Source of the DNA: Pseudomonas gingeri | GTDB taxonomy: Bacteria > Pseudomonadota > Gammaproteobacteria > Pseudomonadales > Pseudomonadaceae | DNA length: 64,000 bases | NCBI RefSeq assembly: GCF_013386165.1 | Contig: NZ_JACAOS010000017.1 | Location: 1 to 64,000, forward strand | Reading direction: 5' to 3' | Shown: piece by piece, positions 51,759 to 59,983 of the stretch | How the letters are laid out: every line of letters starts with the position of its first letter | Position numbering within the stretch: the stretch's first letter is position 1 | Program-made: the position numbers and the translations under genes | The notes under the pieces: generated by a model | What the model saw: the letters and a program-made list of their open reading frames with translations, nothing else | The model's database searches: none | What the model was told of the DNA's origin: nothing

Positions 51759-53252
51759 ATGTCCCTGGCCATCGTCCACAGTCGCGCCCAGGTGGGCGTG
51801 GAAGCCCCCGCCGTTACCGTCGAAACCCATCTGGCCAACGGTCTGCCGATGCTGACGCTGGTCGGGCTGCCGGAAACCGCCGTGAAGGAAAGCAAGGACC
51901 GGGTCCGCAGTGCGATCCTCAATTCGGCTCTCGATTTTCCGGCCCGACGTATCACCCTCAACCTCGCCCCAGCCGACCTGCCCAAGGACGGCGGACGCTT
52001 CGACCTGGCGATTGCCCTCGGCATCCTCGCTGCCAGTGTGCAAGTGCCAAGCCTGGCGTTGGACAATCTGGAGTGCCTCGGCGAACTGGCCTTGTCCGGC
52101 GCCATCCGCCCGGTGCAAGGCGTGCTGCCGGCGGCGCTGGCCGCACGCGCCGCCGGACGCACGCTGGTGGTGCCGCAGGCCAATGCCGAAGAGGCCTCAC
52201 TGGCTTCCGGGCTGACGGTGATTGCCGTCGACCACCTGCTGCAACTGGTGGCCCATCTCAACGGCCATGCGCCGATCAAGCCCTTCGAATCCAGCGGCCT
52301 GCTGCACCTGAGCAAGCCCTATCCGGACCTGAGCGAAGTACAAGGTCAACTCGCCGCCAAACGCGCCCTGCTGATCGCCGCCGCCGGGGCGCACAACCTG
52401 CTGTTCAGCGGCCCGCCCGGTACCGGCAAGACCCTCCTTGCCAGCCGTCTGCCCGGCTTACTACCGCCGCTGGATGAACAGGAAGCCTTGGAAGTCGCGG
52501 CCATCCAATCGGTCGCCAGCCATGTGCCGTTGAGCAGTTGGCCACAACGGCCCTTTCGCCAACCCCATCACTCGGCTTCGGGACCCGCATTGGTGGGTGG
52601 AGGTTCCCGACCGCAGCCCGGTGAAATCACCCTGGCCCATCACGGCGTGCTGTTCCTCGATGAGTTACCGGAATTCGACCGCAAGGTGCTTGAGGTCTTG
52701 CGCGAGCCGCTGGAGTCCGGCCAGATCGTCATTTCCCGGGCCCGGGATCGGGTGCGCTTCCCTGCACGATTCCAACTGGTCGCGGCGATGAATCCCTGCC
52801 CCTGTGGATATCTTGGCGACCCCAGTGGACGTTGCCGCTGCACCCCGGAACAGATCCAGCGCTACAGCAACAAACTCTCCGGCCCATTGCTGGACCGCAT
52901 CGACCTGCACCTGACCGTGGCCCGCGAGGCCACGGCCCTCAGCCCCAGCCACCAGGAGGGCGACAACACCACCCAAGCCGCCGCCCGGGTCGCCGAGGCC
53001 CGACAACGCCAGCAACAACGCCAAGGTTGTGCCAATGCATTTCTCGATTTGCCGGCACTGCGCAGGCACTGCAAGTTATCCACAGGCGATGAAAAATGGC
53101 TGGAGACGGCCTGTGAACGACTGACGCTTTCGCTACGGGCGGCCCACCGGCTGCTCAAAGTGGCGCGCACCTTGGCGGATCTGGAGCAGGTGGAAAACAT
53201 CGGTCGGGATCATCTGGCAGAGGCGCTGCAATATCGGCCAGTGTCGCAATAG
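51759..53252 (+). CDS. comM: ComM/YifB family Mg-chelatase-like AAA ATPase
   Basis: A 497-residue protein: an N-terminal Lon-protease-like (ChlI) domain (SLAIVHSRAQVGVEAPAVTV), then an MCM-like AAA+ ATPase with Walker A GPPGTGKTLLAS, Walker B GVLFLDELPEFD and arginine-rich sensor (LLDRIDLHL). A zinc-type Cys cluster (NPCPCGYLGDPSGRCRCTP) and a C-terminal helical domain follow. In naturally competent bacteria ComM is a branch-migration helicase for transformation. comM is a known integration hotspot in other genera. The gene is complete here, with a decayed copy of its start upstream. Confidence 0.93.
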   Translation: MSLAIVHSRAQVGVEAPAVTVETHLANGLPMLTLVGLPETAVKESKDRVRSAILNSALDFPARRITLNLAPADLPKDGGRFDLAIALGILAASVQVPSLALDNLECLGELALSGAIRPVQGVLPAALAARAAGRTLVVPQANAEEASLASGLTVIAVDHLLQLVAHLNGHAPIKPFESSGLLHLSKPYPDLSEVQGQLAAKRALLIAAAGAHNLLFSGPPGTGKTLLASRLPGLLPPLDEQEALEVAAIQSVASHVPLSSWPQRPFRQPHHSASGPALVGGGSRPQPGEITLAHHGVLFLDELPEFDRKVLEVLREPLESGQIVISRARDRVRFPARFQLVAAMNPCPCGYLGDPSGRCRCTPEQIQRYSNKLSGPLLDRIDLHLTVAREATALSPSHQEGDNTTQAAARVAEARQRQQQRQGCANAFLDLPALRRHCKLSTGDEKWLETACERLTLSLRAAHRLLKVARTLADLEQVENIGRDHLAEALQYRPVSQ

Positions 53253-53283
53253 GTGGGGCAGCACGGTCTTTCATTCGCCGCTA

Positions 53284-54168
53284 TCAGTGGGCAATTACCG
53301 CCTGGGCGGTATCGTGGGGAGCAGGTAGGCCTATTTTCTGCAGGAATGGCTCTACTTCACGCATCCAGACCGGTGCATTTTCAACATGATGGAAAAACCC
53401 GTGGCCGTCATTACGATAAGGCGGAGCCACGATGAAACGTACATCAACCCCTTCGTGTTGATAGGCGCCATAGAGTTTCCTGGCCAACGCAGCATAGAAA
53501 AAGTGATCGTTTTCGGAATAGAACCACAACATCGGTACATGGGTGGTCTTGGCATAACGATCAAAGGTCTCCACCAACTTGCTTTCATCACAGACCTCAT
53601 CAGGCCCGCGTGAACCACGTCCCCCGGCAAAGTTGATGACGCCAATCACCCCAGGCTGATTCAGGCTGGCCAACGCCAGCACACCGAAACCACCGCCCGA
53701 TTGGCCGACCAGGACAATCCGTGTGGTATCGATATAGGGCTTGCTCCTGGCATACGTCACCGCCGCACCAATGTCCCTGGCAGTTTCCAGCCCGGCCTCA
53801 AAATAGCTCGGATTATGGCAATTGCCATAGCTGTCCCCGGCAACGCCATCGGACTTTCCGAACCCCAGACGCAACGGATTGATGACCACAAACCCACGTT
53901 GAGCAAACAGTCGCGCCTGTGGCTTGAAGCCGTCTTTCATCCGCGCATTGTCGGCCTTCGAGCGCGGGGTACCATGATTGAGTACCAGCAGCGGAAAGGG
54001 GCCCGGGCCTTCCGGACGAAACTCGGTAGCCACCATATTTTGCTGCGAATCGCCAAAAAGGCCTTTGACCGTGACCGGAATCGTGACCTCCTGTTCGGTG
54101 ATCGCCGCTAGCGTGGGTGTGCTGAATGCAATGGCAAGGAGGGCACTGCCGAGAGTCTTTAACAGCAT
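53284..54168 (-). CDS. Exported alpha/beta hydrolase (dienelactone-hydrolase-like)
   Basis: A 294-residue secreted hydrolase. The signal peptide MLLKTLGSALLAIAFSTPTLA precedes an alpha/beta fold: oxyanion-region LLVLNHGTPRSKADNARM, nucleophile elbow VGQSGGGFGVLA, acid in WFYSENDHFFY and the catalytic His in NDGHGFFHH. Two Cys residues (GNCHN and DEVCDE) could form a disulfide in the periplasm. GGAAGAG precedes the ATG at 54168. The substrate is unknown. It is convergent with comM. Confidence 0.85.
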   Translation of the reverse strand: MLLKTLGSALLAIAFSTPTLAAITEQEVTIPVTVKGLFGDSQQNMVATEFRPEGPGPFPLLVLNHGTPRSKADNARMKDGFKPQARLFAQRGFVVINPLRLGFGKSDGVAGDSYGNCHNPSYFEAGLETARDIGAAVTYARSKPYIDTTRIVLVGQSGGGFGVLALASLNQPGVIGVINFAGGRGSRGPDEVCDESKLVETFDRYAKTTHVPMLWFYSENDHFFYAALARKLYGAYQHEGVDVRFIVAPPYRNDGHGFFHHVENAPVWMREVEPFLQKIGLPAPHDTAQAVIAH

Positions 54169-54356
54169 CGGGCTCTTCCATATGGGTCTACGGTGCTCAG
54201 CTTCTACTATACCCACGCAAACATTGCCACTATTCAGCCGTTACCTTTGGGTTACGCCAATACGCGTCTAAATTTTCCAGGGCGGCGCGCGCACTGCGCG
54301 TTATCCAGCGACTATAGAAAATATCTGGCGAACGCGATGGAATATCTCCTACACGC

Positions 54357-55184
54357 TCAATTGAAAACACCTGTATCCGACCCCAAGCCTCGAGTGATAG
54401 TCATCTCTGCATAGTGCTTCTGTAGGTTGATGTCCGAACACTTTTGCCACCAATCAGGAATATTTGAAACAACCTCCCCCGTCACATCTCGAATTATCCG
54501 GACCAAGTCATATGATTGAAGTCCATCGACATGCTCACTCAAGCTACTGCTCGTATTAGCCCACATGGGGTCCAGAACAAAATCGATACCTTTCATACGC
54601 GCCAATTTGGCAGCGGGAACAAAATCAGAATCCCCGGCAACCAATATGATGACATCCACCAACTTGTCGAGAGCAAGCGTTGTTATATCCATCCCAAGCT
54701 TCGTATCAACTGCCTTCTGCTGAACCTTGTAGTGAAAATCATCGTTCGTCAGTTCTGCCCATTGCCGTGTACCTCTAAGCAGGTCCCTCAGAGTATGGAC
54801 GTTAAGCTGCCACTCTCCGTTTTTAGCCAACTCCCCCAGACGTAAAGCGGTCTTTCGGCTTGACCGGAGATGATCGTGCAAATCCCGCCGAAGCTGATAA
54901 GGCGGATGACTTTTGAAATTGAAATGACCTGCCGAAGTTTGCCCTTCAGGGGCTATTGGCAGACGCACCTGATTCGACGGCGGCGGACAGTCGTAATAGT
55001 AAACCCGGTACAGCTCTCGAGTTGCCGCTCGTGAGTCTTCGACATGAAGCCGAACGATTTTCTTGATAACCCGTGCTAATTGCTCAGCGGTGATAGAAAA
55101 ATCTTTCCTGAAATATTTTCGAATAAAAAACAGGGTTCTCTGGAAGAAGAACCCTCCGTCAATAAGGACGGCTGTTCGTTTCAT
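54357..55184 (-). CDS. Stand-alone NYN-domain protein (predicted RNase fold)
   Basis: A 275-residue protein with the NYN (PIN-like) core: VLIDGGFFFQRTLFF (first acidic residue) at the start, QQKAVDTKLGMDITTLALDK (second) and VIILVAGDSDFVPAAKLARM (third, the GDSDF signature), so the acidic metal-binding residues are all kept. The C-terminal ~70 residues are unassigned. GC is visibly lower than in flanking genes, suggesting later acquisition. GGAGA lies before the ATG. A complete terminator and a strong promoter sit just upstream (see 55200-55297). The function is unknown; relatives process or degrade RNA. Confidence 0.82.
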   Translation of the reverse strand: MKRTAVLIDGGFFFQRTLFFIRKYFRKDFSITAEQLARVIKKIVRLHVEDSRAATRELYRVYYYDCPPPSNQVRLPIAPEGQTSAGHFNFKSHPPYQLRRDLHDHLRSSRKTALRLGELAKNGEWQLNVHTLRDLLRGTRQWAELTNDDFHYKVQQKAVDTKLGMDITTLALDKLVDVIILVAGDSDFVPAAKLARMKGIDFVLDPMWANTSSSLSEHVDGLQSYDLVRIIRDVTGEVVSNIPDWWQKCSDINLQKHYAEMTITRGLGSDTGVFN

Positions 55185-55199
55185 TGGCTTTCTCCAGGC

Positions 55200-55224
55200 A
55201 AAAAAAAGCCCAGGACCGCTGGGC
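55200..55224 (-). terminator. Intrinsic terminator immediately upstream of the NYN gene
   Basis: On the minus strand GCCCAG-CGGTC-CTGGGC is followed by eight T residues (55207-55200), only about 16 bases before the ATG of the NYN gene. It could end the aldose-epimerase-like transcript, or a short RNA from the promoter at 55269-55297, or act as an attenuator. Confidence 0.85.
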
Positions 55225-55262
55225 AGGTTCTAACGATTGCCTGCGCGCTGTACTGGGCTGTT
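55201..55262 (-). ncRNA. Candidate small RNA or attenuator leader of the NYN gene
   Basis: A transcript begun at the near-consensus promoter (55269-55297) would start near 55262 and reach the terminator U-run at 55201, about 60 nt. The leader contains a second GCCCAG that could compete for the terminator 3' arm, and CAGGC complementary to GCCTG next to the Shine-Dalgarno. It is predicted from layout only. Confidence 0.35.
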
Positions 55263-55268
55263 GATGGA

Positions 55269-55297
55269 ATATTATTCGCCTATGACGAAACAGTCAA
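55269..55297 (-). promoter_or_regulatory. Strong sigma-70 promoter upstream of the NYN gene
   Basis: Minus-strand -35 TTGACT (55292-55297), 17-base spacer, -10 TAATAT (55269-55274): each hexamer differs from consensus at one position, with optimal spacing. Confidence 0.7.
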
Positions 55298-55399
55298 ACC
55301 AATGTCATACGCTGTTTCAAAACTCAGTGAAAACAGTAACATCGCTTGAGTAAGACCTGGCCGAAACAGCTAGTCACCGGCCAGCCCATCCCAATCAGG

Positions 55400-56614
55400 T
55401 TATTCCTTGCTCAAATCCACCAACGGCGTGCCCCGCACCTCCGTCTTGCGCCCATCCTGAATCTGCGTCACCCGCTGCACCGCCTTATCCACAGCCGCCT
55501 TGTCCGCCAGCAGGCTGTAACTGATCTGGAACTGGCGTTTCTGCCCGGCGCCAATGGTCGGCACCAAACCCAGTGGACGCTGGTAATGGCGGTTATAGGA
55601 GAAGCTGGTACCCGGCTCCAGCCCGGTGACATAGCCCTGGCCCTGGGTATCGGTGTTTTTCCACAGGGAGAACACCGGCAACTGCTGGGTATTGAACCCG
55701 AGCGAAACCCCGAGACTGCCAGCCTTGTTGTGCAACACCGCCAGTGTGTCGCCCTTGGCATCGGCATACGGCACAACGTTATAGACGGTCTCGTCATAGT
55801 CCCTGGTCGGTGCGCGATAGGTCTGCCAGTCCGGCAGGTCGCCCTTGGCCTTGTCGTTGAACGGCGACACCTGCTTCACCGGCGCGACGAAACGCGCGCC
55901 CTGCTCCAGGAACGGGGTGCTGAAGTTGCTGTGATACAGCGCCTGGTATTCCTTCGGATAATCGCCGTTGTTGGTCAGCGTGTCGTTGAGCGCAAAGCTC
56001 ACGCTGCCAGGGACCGTCGACAGCTCGGTGAGCACGGAGAAGTCGACTTTCTTGAACGCCTGCTCCTTCAGCTCGCCCTGCAAACGAATGGCGTAAGGCG
56101 GTTGTTCATCGATATGCAGGGTGACCTTGCTGGCCGGAATATTCGCCGCCCGCCCGTGCAAGGTCAGCAGTTCGCCGTTATCAAGCCCCGGATGCCCGAC
56201 CCACTCATAGCCGCAACGCACCACCATCTCGTTGAACCCTTCCAGCCAACCCAGGCCGCCACGACCGTTGAGTTCGATAAAGGCGGGGTTAACCACTTCC
56301 TTGACGGGCGAATCCCAGCCCATGCGCACAGTGCCCACGGACGCGTGCAGGACGTTCATGCCCCGCGTCGGGACCACCGAGAGTTTCATCGTTCCATTGT
56401 CGATATCGACGATGCTGACCCCTTCCTGGCGGCCGCCGTGCAAGGTACGCATGGTGATGGAGAAGGGCTTGTCGGTCTTGATCCCCAGTTGTTGGCTGGT
56501 GATCTGCCGGTTCTGCGCGGGCGTGTCGCTGTCGAGCAACACAGAGTCCCAGGCCATGGCGTGGGAAGCAGCGGTCAAGGCGGTGACGCCGAAGAGCAAT
56601 CGGAGGGAGGTCAT
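55400..56614 (-). CDS. Exported aldose 1-epimerase family (DUF4432-like) protein
   Basis: A 404-residue protein with a signal peptide (LRLLFGVTALTAASHAMA) and a galactose-mutarotase-like beta fold: LSVVPTRGMNVLHASVG, GFNEMVVRCGYEWVGHPG, YQALYHSNFSTPFLEQGARF and YVTGLEPGTSFSYNR. The set matches DUF4432/aldose-1-epimerase-like proteins. Export is unusual for a mutarotase and suggests a periplasmic carbohydrate role. AAGGA precedes the ATG. No sugar-utilisation genes are adjacent, so the substrate is open. Confidence 0.82.
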   Translation of the reverse strand: MTSLRLLFGVTALTAASHAMAWDSVLLDSDTPAQNRQITSQQLGIKTDKPFSITMRTLHGGRQEGVSIVDIDNGTMKLSVVPTRGMNVLHASVGTVRMGWDSPVKEVVNPAFIELNGRGGLGWLEGFNEMVVRCGYEWVGHPGLDNGELLTLHGRAANIPASKVTLHIDEQPPYAIRLQGELKEQAFKKVDFSVLTELSTVPGSVSFALNDTLTNNGDYPKEYQALYHSNFSTPFLEQGARFVAPVKQVSPFNDKAKGDLPDWQTYRAPTRDYDETVYNVVPYADAKGDTLAVLHNKAGSLGVSLGFNTQQLPVFSLWKNTDTQGQGYVTGLEPGTSFSYNRHYQRPLGLVPTIGAGQKRQFQISYSLLADKAAVDKAVQRVTQIQDGRKTEVRGTPLVDLSKE

Positions 56615-56752
56615 GGGCTGTCCTTATTGGAATTGTTCGACTTTTATAGCCTTGATGAAACGATTCAGCAAGTCGGTCGAAAAAATGCGCGTCAGCCCGA
56701 GGACCACGCGCACTACAGCCTGCATTCCAACATTCGCGATAAGGCGCTGCTT

Positions 56753-58729
56753 TTAGCGAAAGCGATCCACTTCCTGACGCAACTCCGCCGCCAGGGCTTC
56801 CAGCTCCCGGGCCGTGATCGCCAGGTTGGACACCACTTCACGCTGCTCACTGTTGGCCAGGGCAATGCTTTGCAGGTTGCTGCTGAGCAGAGTCGCCGTG
56901 CTGCTCTGCTCCTGGGTCGCAGTGGTGATGACCGCGAATTGCTGTCCCGCCGAACGGCTCTGCTCGTCGATCTGTGCCAGGGCCGAAGCCACGTTGGCAT
57001 TGCGTGACAGGCCTTCCTGCATCAACCGATTGCCTTCTTCCATGGTACTGATGGCCTGACCGGTCTGTTGCTGGATGCTCTGGATCATCCCGGAAATCTG
57101 GTCGGTGGCTTCACGGGTACGCCCCGCCAGGCTGCGCACCTCATCCGCCACCACGGCAAAGCCGCGCCCCTGCTCGCCGGCCCGGGCCGCTTCGATGGCC
57201 GCGTTCAACGCCAGCAAGTTGGTCTGGTCGGCAATCGAGGTGATCACCCCGACAATCCCGCCGATCTCCTCGGAACGTTGCCCCAAGGCATTGATCACCT
57301 GCGCCGTGCTGCCGAGGGAGCCGGCGATCTGCTCCAGGGACGTCGAAGCCTCCTCCATGGCGGTACGGCCGATACGCGTCTGTCGGGCATTTTCCTGGGC
57401 CAACTGCTCGGTATTGCCCATGTTGTCGGCGATATTCAGCGAGGTGGCGCTGAACTCTTCCACCGCACCGGCCATGCTGGTGATCTCGCCGGATTGCTGC
57501 TCCATCCCTTCATAGGCACCACCGGACAAACCGGAAAGCACATGGGCACGACTGCTGACCTCACCGGCCGCCTTGCGGATGTGTTCGACCATGGAGGACA
57601 GCGCCTGGCCCATCTGGTTGAAGCTGTCGGCCAACTGGCCGATCTCGTCATGGCTGGACACGTCCAGGCGTACGCTCAAGTCCCCCGCCCCCAGCGCTTG
57701 TGCCTGACGCACCAGGTCGTCCAGGGGCCGCAACTTGCTGCGCAGCAGCCAGATCGCCGCGCCGACAGCCAGCAGCATGGCCAACAGGCTGCCGATCACC
57801 AGTTGAATACCGACGCTCCAGGTCACGGCGCGGATCTCGGACTTGGGCATGCTCGCCACCACGGTCCATGGCCCGCCTTCAAAACTCACCGCGACGCTGT
57901 AGAAGTCCTCGTTCTTGTCACTCCAGAAGCGCCCACGGCCCGGTTGCCGGACCAGATCGACGACCACCGGAATCGCCTGCTCAAGATCCGCCACCCCGGC
58001 CGGCGGTACCAGCCAATGCTTCTGCTCATCGAGCAAGGACAAGGAGCCAGCCGTGCCAATGCGGAAGCGCTTGAGGTTGTCGAACTGTGCATTCTGCGCA
58101 TCGGTGTAGTCGAAACCGACGAACAGCACCGCAATCACTTTGCCGGCGGCATCACGTACCGGGGTGTACTGAGTCATGTAGTAACGGTCGAACAGCAGCG
58201 CCCGGCCGACATAACCCTGGCCCGCCAACAGGCGCTGATAAGCCGGGTGCTGGTGATCAAGCAAGGTGCCGATGGCCCGACTGCCGTCCTGCTTGGTCAG
58301 GGAGGTGCTGACCCGGACAAAATCCTCGCCGCTACGCACGAACAGGGTCGCAACACCCGCGGACATCTGCTTGAACTCGTCCACTTCGGCGAAGTTGTTG
58401 TTCAGCAGTTCATTGCCCAGGTACAGGCCCGGCGCTTGAACGCTACCGACCTTGACCAACTCCTCGGGACGCACGCTCAGGCCACTGCCAAAGCGTTTTT
58501 CGAACAGCCCGCTCAGGCGCTGGGTGCTCTCGCGCAAGGTGCTGTGGAAGGTGTTCAACTGATCGGCGAGCAGGCGCGCTTCGCTGGCGAGGTGCTCTTC
58601 GCGGGTGTCGAGGTTGGCGGAATCCAGCGAGCGCAGGGCAAATACGGTGCTGCCGCTGATCACCAACGCCAGGATAACGGCGAGGGCCAGCCCTAGTTGC
58701 GAGGCAATTCGGGCACGGGGTCGAGACAT
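56753..58729 (-). CDS. Methyl-accepting chemotaxis protein (Cache-type sensor)
   Basis: A 658-residue chemoreceptor. The first transmembrane helix (LGLALAVILALVISGSTVFAL) is followed by a large periplasmic Cache-like ligand domain (residues ~35-300; GRALLFDRYYMTQYTPVRDA, GKVIAVLFVGFDYTD). The second helix is VIGSLLAMLLAVGAAIWLL, then comes a HAMP domain, and the signalling hairpin tip reads IADQTNLLALNAAIEAARAGEQGRGFAVVADEVR. AGGAG lies 7-8 bases before the ATG at 58729. No CheR-docking pentapeptide is seen at the C-terminus. The ligand is unknown. Confidence 0.92.
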   Translation of the reverse strand: MSRPRARIASQLGLALAVILALVISGSTVFALRSLDSANLDTREEHLASEARLLADQLNTFHSTLRESTQRLSGLFEKRFGSGLSVRPEELVKVGSVQAPGLYLGNELLNNNFAEVDEFKQMSAGVATLFVRSGEDFVRVSTSLTKQDGSRAIGTLLDHQHPAYQRLLAGQGYVGRALLFDRYYMTQYTPVRDAAGKVIAVLFVGFDYTDAQNAQFDNLKRFRIGTAGSLSLLDEQKHWLVPPAGVADLEQAIPVVVDLVRQPGRGRFWSDKNEDFYSVAVSFEGGPWTVVASMPKSEIRAVTWSVGIQLVIGSLLAMLLAVGAAIWLLRSKLRPLDDLVRQAQALGAGDLSVRLDVSSHDEIGQLADSFNQMGQALSSMVEHIRKAAGEVSSRAHVLSGLSGGAYEGMEQQSGEITSMAGAVEEFSATSLNIADNMGNTEQLAQENARQTRIGRTAMEEASTSLEQIAGSLGSTAQVINALGQRSEEIGGIVGVITSIADQTNLLALNAAIEAARAGEQGRGFAVVADEVRSLAGRTREATDQISGMIQSIQQQTGQAISTMEEGNRLMQEGLSRNANVASALAQIDEQSRSAGQQFAVITTATQEQSSTATLLSSNLQSIALANSEQREVVSNLAITARELEALAAELRQEVDRFR

Positions 58730-58910
58730 GGTACGGCTCCTGACCGGGCGGCGAATCCTGTGGAGACTGTCAGACCGCGCGGAAACATTTCTAATGGACA
58801 AAATATGAGCGAACCGTTTTTTGGCGCCGGTTCCATGTCGGTAGATTCGGCGGCATCAGTGAATACTTGAGTCATTTGGACGGATATCAGTTGCCACCAA
58901 AAACAGCGTA

Positions 58911-59831
58911 TCAGCTCAGACGTTCGACGTCGGGCAACACCATGGCCGCCACCTCGCCCTGAAGAAAATCGCTGAGACGCCGCAGGCGCTCCCCGCCCGG
59001 TCGGGTCTTTGGCCAGACCAGGTAATATTTCTCACCACTGTCGACGGCGGTCGGCCACGGCAGGCTCAGACGTCCCTGGGCCACGTCCTCGGCCACCATC
59101 AGCAAGTCGCCCATGGACACCCCGTAACCCCGCGCAGCGGCAATCATGCCCAGTTCCAGGGTATCGAACAGCTGGCCGCCCTTGAGCGAGATCCGCTCGG
59201 ACAGCCCCATGCGCTCCAGCCAACTGCGCCAGTCACGCCGATCCGGTGTCGGGTGCAGCAGTTCGACACTGGCCAAACGTTCGGCATCCCAAGGCCGCTC
59301 ATTGAGCAGCGTAGGTGCTCCCACCGGAATCAACCACTCGGAAAACAGGTAGCTGGCCTCCCAGTCGGGCGGGAAATGGCCATTGCTGAGCAACACCGCA
59401 CAATCAAATGGCTCCTGGTTGAAGTCCACGCTGTCGACATCCATCCAGGCACTGGTGAGCTGCACCTCGTTGCCCTCCTGCAAATGCCGGAAGCGGCTGA
59501 GCCGGGCCAGCAACCAGCGCATGGTCAAGGTCGACGGCGCCTTCATGCGCAGGATGTCGTCTTCGGCGCGCAAGGTATTGCAGGCCCGCTCCAGGGCACC
59601 GAAACCGTCGCGGATACCCGGCAGCAGCAAACGCGCGGATTCGGTCAGTTGCAGATTGCGCCCGTTACGCTGAAACAGCCGACAGGCGAAGTGCTCTTCA
59701 AGCGTACGAATATGTCGGCTGACCGCACTCTGAGTAATGGAAAGCTCCTCCGCCGCCCGGGTGAACGAACTGTGGCGGGCCGCCGCTTCAAACGCACGCA
59801 AGGCATACAGGGGAGGTAGACGACGGGACAT
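58911..59831 (-). CDS. LysR family transcriptional regulator (GcvA-like)
   Basis: A 306-residue LysR regulator. The winged HTH is at residues 5-65 (PPLYALRAFEAAARHSSFTR, AAEELSITQSAVSRHIRTLE), followed by a periplasmic-binding-protein-like effector domain of the GcvA/AmpR subgroup (MDVDSVDFNQEPFDCAVLLS; RGYGVSMGDLLMVAEDVAQG). The ATG at 59831 is the family start. It is divergent from the MATE gene by 152 bases, with a palindrome between them, so it may regulate that pump. Confidence 0.9.
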   Translation of the reverse strand: MSRRLPPLYALRAFEAAARHSSFTRAAEELSITQSAVSRHIRTLEEHFACRLFQRNGRNLQLTESARLLLPGIRDGFGALERACNTLRAEDDILRMKAPSTLTMRWLLARLSRFRHLQEGNEVQLTSAWMDVDSVDFNQEPFDCAVLLSNGHFPPDWEASYLFSEWLIPVGAPTLLNERPWDAERLASVELLHPTPDRRDWRSWLERMGLSERISLKGGQLFDTLELGMIAAARGYGVSMGDLLMVAEDVAQGRLSLPWPTAVDSGEKYYLVWPKTRPGGERLRRLSDFLQGEVAAMVLPDVERLS

Positions 59832-59880
59832 GGGCAGCGCTCCGATAACGCAATCAGGCCACCCTAGCAGAAACCGCCTT

Positions 59881-59899
59881 GCATGAGTTTTTATCATGC
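59881..59899. promoter_or_regulatory. Palindrome between divergent LysR and MATE genes
   Basis: GCATGA-N7-TCATGC, a perfect 6-bp inverted repeat 50 bases from the LysR start and 85 bases from the MATE start. It is a plausible LysR-type operator. Confidence 0.4.
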
Positions 59900-59983
59900 G
59901 AGCAATCGGTTTTATCCCTTTGTGCAAATGCCCGGGAACCCTGAAAATCAACGGTTCTCACTGCCTTCCACCTGCCGAGCCTG

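Noticed and set aside
51759..53252. comM interrupted by an island
   Set aside because: The reading frame is continuous and all domains are present; only a short upstream duplicate of its start is seen.
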